Assembly (NCBI GenBank): GCA_937875035.1
Contig: CALNCF010000100.1
Location: 1-8,365 of the forward strand
Direction: 5' to 3'
Length of the DNA stretch: 8,365 nucleotides
Origin: an uncultured Sphingobacteriaceae bacterium
GTDB lineage: Bacteria; Bacteroidota; Bacteroidia; Sphingobacteriales; Sphingobacteriaceae
Shown here piece by piece: positions 6,871 to 8,365 of the stretch; position 1 is the stretch's first letter; every line of letters begins with the position of its first letter. Made by a program: the position numbers and the translations under genes. The notes below the pieces were generated by a model, which did no database searches, was not told the origin of the DNA, and saw nothing but the letters and a program-made list of their open reading frames with translations.

Positions 6871-7411
6871 GTTCATCCCCCTTTAAAATAATAGTTTGTA
6901 TATAGAGTTTCAACCTCAGCTTTCTTTTCCTGGTCTGTGTCTCCGTGCGCGAATAAAAAACAGCGGAAGAGATCCGGCCGGCCTCCTCTTCCCGTTCCAT
7001 CCTGTGCAGGAACTGTAATAGCCCGGCATAGCTTCCTTCCAGCTCCATCGTGCTCGTCATCATAGTAACCTGGTTCTTTTCTTCCATGGAAGAGGCTGGC
7101 AGCTGGTATAAACGTACCTGGTATTTCTGGCACCAGCCGTTGGCAATGTCCAGCAACCGCTCTTTCGCTTTCAGGGTGTCTGCCATGTATTTTGATAAAC
7201 GCTCATTGATCTCCAGCAGCCGCTGTTCTGAACGCAGCTCCTCTTCGGGCAAATTTTCAGCCTGGCCCATCAGGGTATTCACCTGCCGGTAGTCGCGGTA
7301 CAGGTCGATCGTTTTACGGAATCCCCAGGAATAGCATATCAGCAGGAACAGTACACAACCGGCCAGCAATGCAATCAGCTTATTCTTATATCCCCGCAAA
7401 AAACTGCTCAT
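6848..7411 (-). CDS. GspM/PilO-like inner-membrane protein
   Basis: This is a 187-residue bitopic protein with a basic N-terminus (FLRGYKNK), one membrane helix at about 11-29, a charged coiled-coil stretch at about 35-90, then a C-terminal alpha/beta domain. The segment MELEGSYAGLLQFLHRMERE (122-141) followed by strands ISSAVFYS and LRLKLYIQTIIL (165-176) matches the ferredoxin-like periplasmic domain of PilO and GspM, which pairs with PilN/GspL. Length fits the family (about 160-220). Its ATG overlaps the stop of the GspL-like gene by 4 nt (ATGA), as pilN-pilO and gspL-gspM commonly do. The family is supported by pattern and by position after the L-like protein; whether it is closer to GspM or PilO cannot be decided by eye. 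Confidence 0.75.
   Translation of the reverse strand: MSSFLRGYKNKLIALLAGCVLFLLICYSWGFRKTIDLYRDYRQVNTLMGQAENLPEEELRSEQRLLEINERLSKYMADTLKAKERLLDIANGWCQKYQVRLYQLPASSMEEKNQVTMMTSTMELEGSYAGLLQFLHRMEREEEAGRISSAVFYSRTETQTRKRKLRLKLYIQTIILKGDEHERNREI
6877..6884 (-). promoter_or_regulatory. ribosome binding site that favours ATG 6870 for the FnIII lipoprotein
   Basis: AAAGGGGG on the minus strand lies directly in front of an ATG at 6876 and 6 nt in front of a second in-frame ATG at 6870. The spacing fits the second ATG. G-rich sites are unusual in this window, where most starts have only A-rich leaders, so this gene may be translated more strongly than its neighbours. The site lies inside the 3' end of the upstream gene. 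Confidence 0.5.
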
Positions 7412-8365
7412 TTCAGATCGATGCTTAGTTTAAATTCTCCCGCCTTTTCACGTTCGTTAAAAGTATAATCGGTAATATTAACGGTCTTCGCCCAGCTTTG
7501 CTTCTTCATTTCCTTTATCCAGTTATTCAGATCACCACTGCTTTGCGAGGTACCGCTGATCAGTATCCTGTCTGTATCGAACTGCAGGGTTTTATTTCGC
7601 TCCGACTGCTTCTTATCCAGAGGATTCAGCTCCATAGCGGTCAGGCGGATAGACGAAGGCACACCGGCCGCCAGGCGATCGGCATAGTATGAAAGGCGCG
7701 AGGCTTCCATCCACCCGGTCTCGTCCAGGAATCTTTCCTTTTCCGACAATTGCCGTTTCACCTTTTCGTGATCGTTCATGCGTTCCCGGTAGCCGTGATT
7801 CCGGCTGTCCAACTCTTGCTTCCGGGTATGCAAATACGTGAACGTGCCGAAGTTGATCATCAGGAGCAACAGGAAGAACAGCAGGGCGGCCCAGCCTGTG
7901 ATACGGAACAACTTTTTATACGATTGCTCTTCCCGGTGCTGATCTACCACAGAGACCTCCAGCCGGCTGCTTTCCATCTTCAGCAGGAAATTAAAAGCAG
8001 CGGCATAGCTCAGCAGGAACTGTCCGCCGATATGTTCATCGCCCAATCTCGATGCCGCACCAGCAACCGGCTCACCAATACTTACCGTAGTTATAGCGCC
8101 TCGCATAACACCCAGTGTGTACCGCCCCGCCTGTATGGGCTGATCCGTATCCATCCAGTCGAACAAGGGCTCCAGCGCAAACGGTCCCAGCGCGACCTGT
8201 ATCACCCCGAATCCATCTGCATACAGCTTAGCCAGGATCTCATCAGCCTGCGACCGGCGTACCAGCGAAACCCAGTCGCCCTGCGGCGATGGCGTTTGCT
8301 GCACATAGAAATCGCCGGGATGCGCATTAGGCAATACCGTTTGTACAATTTTTGCCTGGTCAACA
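7408..8365 (-). CDS. gspL: GspL-like protein (PilM-like cytoplasmic end plus PilN-like periplasmic part), 5' end outside window
   Basis: The frame is open to the right edge, giving 318 visible residues. A TTG at 8334 could be called as a start, but the frame continues upstream (VDQAKIVQTVLP) with no ATG, so this is a C-terminal part. Visible residues about 1-145 are cytoplasmic and look like the end of a PilM/actin-like fold (GDWVSLVRRSQADEIL, then GFGVIQVALGPFAL). A membrane helix follows at about 158-178, then a charged coiled coil (180-215) and a PilN-like domain to the end: VPSSIRLTAMELNP, ILISGTSQSSGDLNNWIKEM, the W-x-x-x-V motif (WAKTV) and EFKLSIDL. One chain with PilM-like and PilN-like parts is the GspL layout. 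It should recruit the ATPase on the cytoplasmic side and bind the GspM-like protein on the other. Confidence 0.8.
   Translation of the reverse strand, partial: VDQAKIVQTVLPNAHPGDFYVQQTPSPQGDWVSLVRRSQADEILAKLYADGFGVIQVALGPFALEPLFDWMDTDQPIQAGRYTLGVMRGAITTVSIGEPVAGAASRLGDEHIGGQFLLSYAAAFNFLLKMESSRLEVSVVDQHREEQSYKKLFRITGWAALLFFLLLLMINFGTFTYLHTRKQELDSRNHGYRERMNDHEKVKRQLSEKERFLDETGWMEASRLSYYADRLAAGVPSSIRLTAMELNPLDKKQSERNKTLQFDTDRILISGTSQSSGDLNNWIKEMKKQSWAKTVNITDYTFNEREKAGEFKLSIDLK

Noticed and set aside
8332..8334. TTG 8334 as the true start of the GspL-like gene
   Set aside because: The frame stays open to the window edge and the residues upstream continue plausibly; a start here would cut off most of the PilM-like domain.
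1..8365. tRNA, rRNA, CRISPR arrays, insertion sequences, attachment sites
   Set aside because: Nearly all of the window is coding on one strand; I saw no repeated spacers, transposase motifs, terminal inverted repeats or structured RNA genes.

Overview
The window looks like a chromosomal segment from a Bacteroidota bacterium, most likely near Chitinophagaceae/Cytophagales. The evidence is a near-perfect Bacteroidota promoter (TTG, 19 nt, TAACTTTG), mostly weak Shine-Dalgarno sequences, a large Sec-exported RHS-type protein with the N-terminal pattern common in that phylum, and YwqK/MORN-like and FnIII lipoproteins typical of it. The family placement is inference. Every gene I can support reads on the minus strand; the plus-strand open frames are shadows.

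Reading right to left (the direction of transcription), nine genes from the right edge to 1543 form one tightly packed operon for a type II secretion / type IV pilus-like envelope machine. They are a GspL-like protein (PilM-like end plus PilN-like periplasmic part, 5'-truncated by the window), a GspM/PilO-like protein, a three-domain FnIII-like lipoprotein, a GspC/PilP-like protein, a secreted MORN-repeat protein, a large GspK/PilX-like protein with a probable beta-helix body, a GspI/PilV-like and a GspJ/PilW-like pseudopilin, and GspF. Seven of the eight junctions overlap (ATGA, TAATG or longer) and the eighth has a 2-nt gap, so translation is probably coupled. No secretin, assembly ATPase, major pseudopilin or prepilin peptidase lies in the window; they must be upstream of the right edge or elsewhere.

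The unusual parts are the proteins with no standard place in a T2SS or T4P operon: the FnIII lipoprotein between the PilO- and PilP-like genes, the MORN protein with a highly charged tail, and the oversized tip-type pseudopilin. I infer a clade-specific secretion or adhesion pseudopilus with its own outer-membrane or periplasmic accessory parts.

Positions 1294-1542 are intergenic. They hold a possible 33-residue lipoprotein-like ORF (1412-1513) and a clear promoter (1325-1354), with no convincing terminator. The promoter serves a large RHS-like exported protein whose first 431 codons fill 1-1293 and which runs off the left edge. Its position makes it a candidate, unproven client of the secretion machine.
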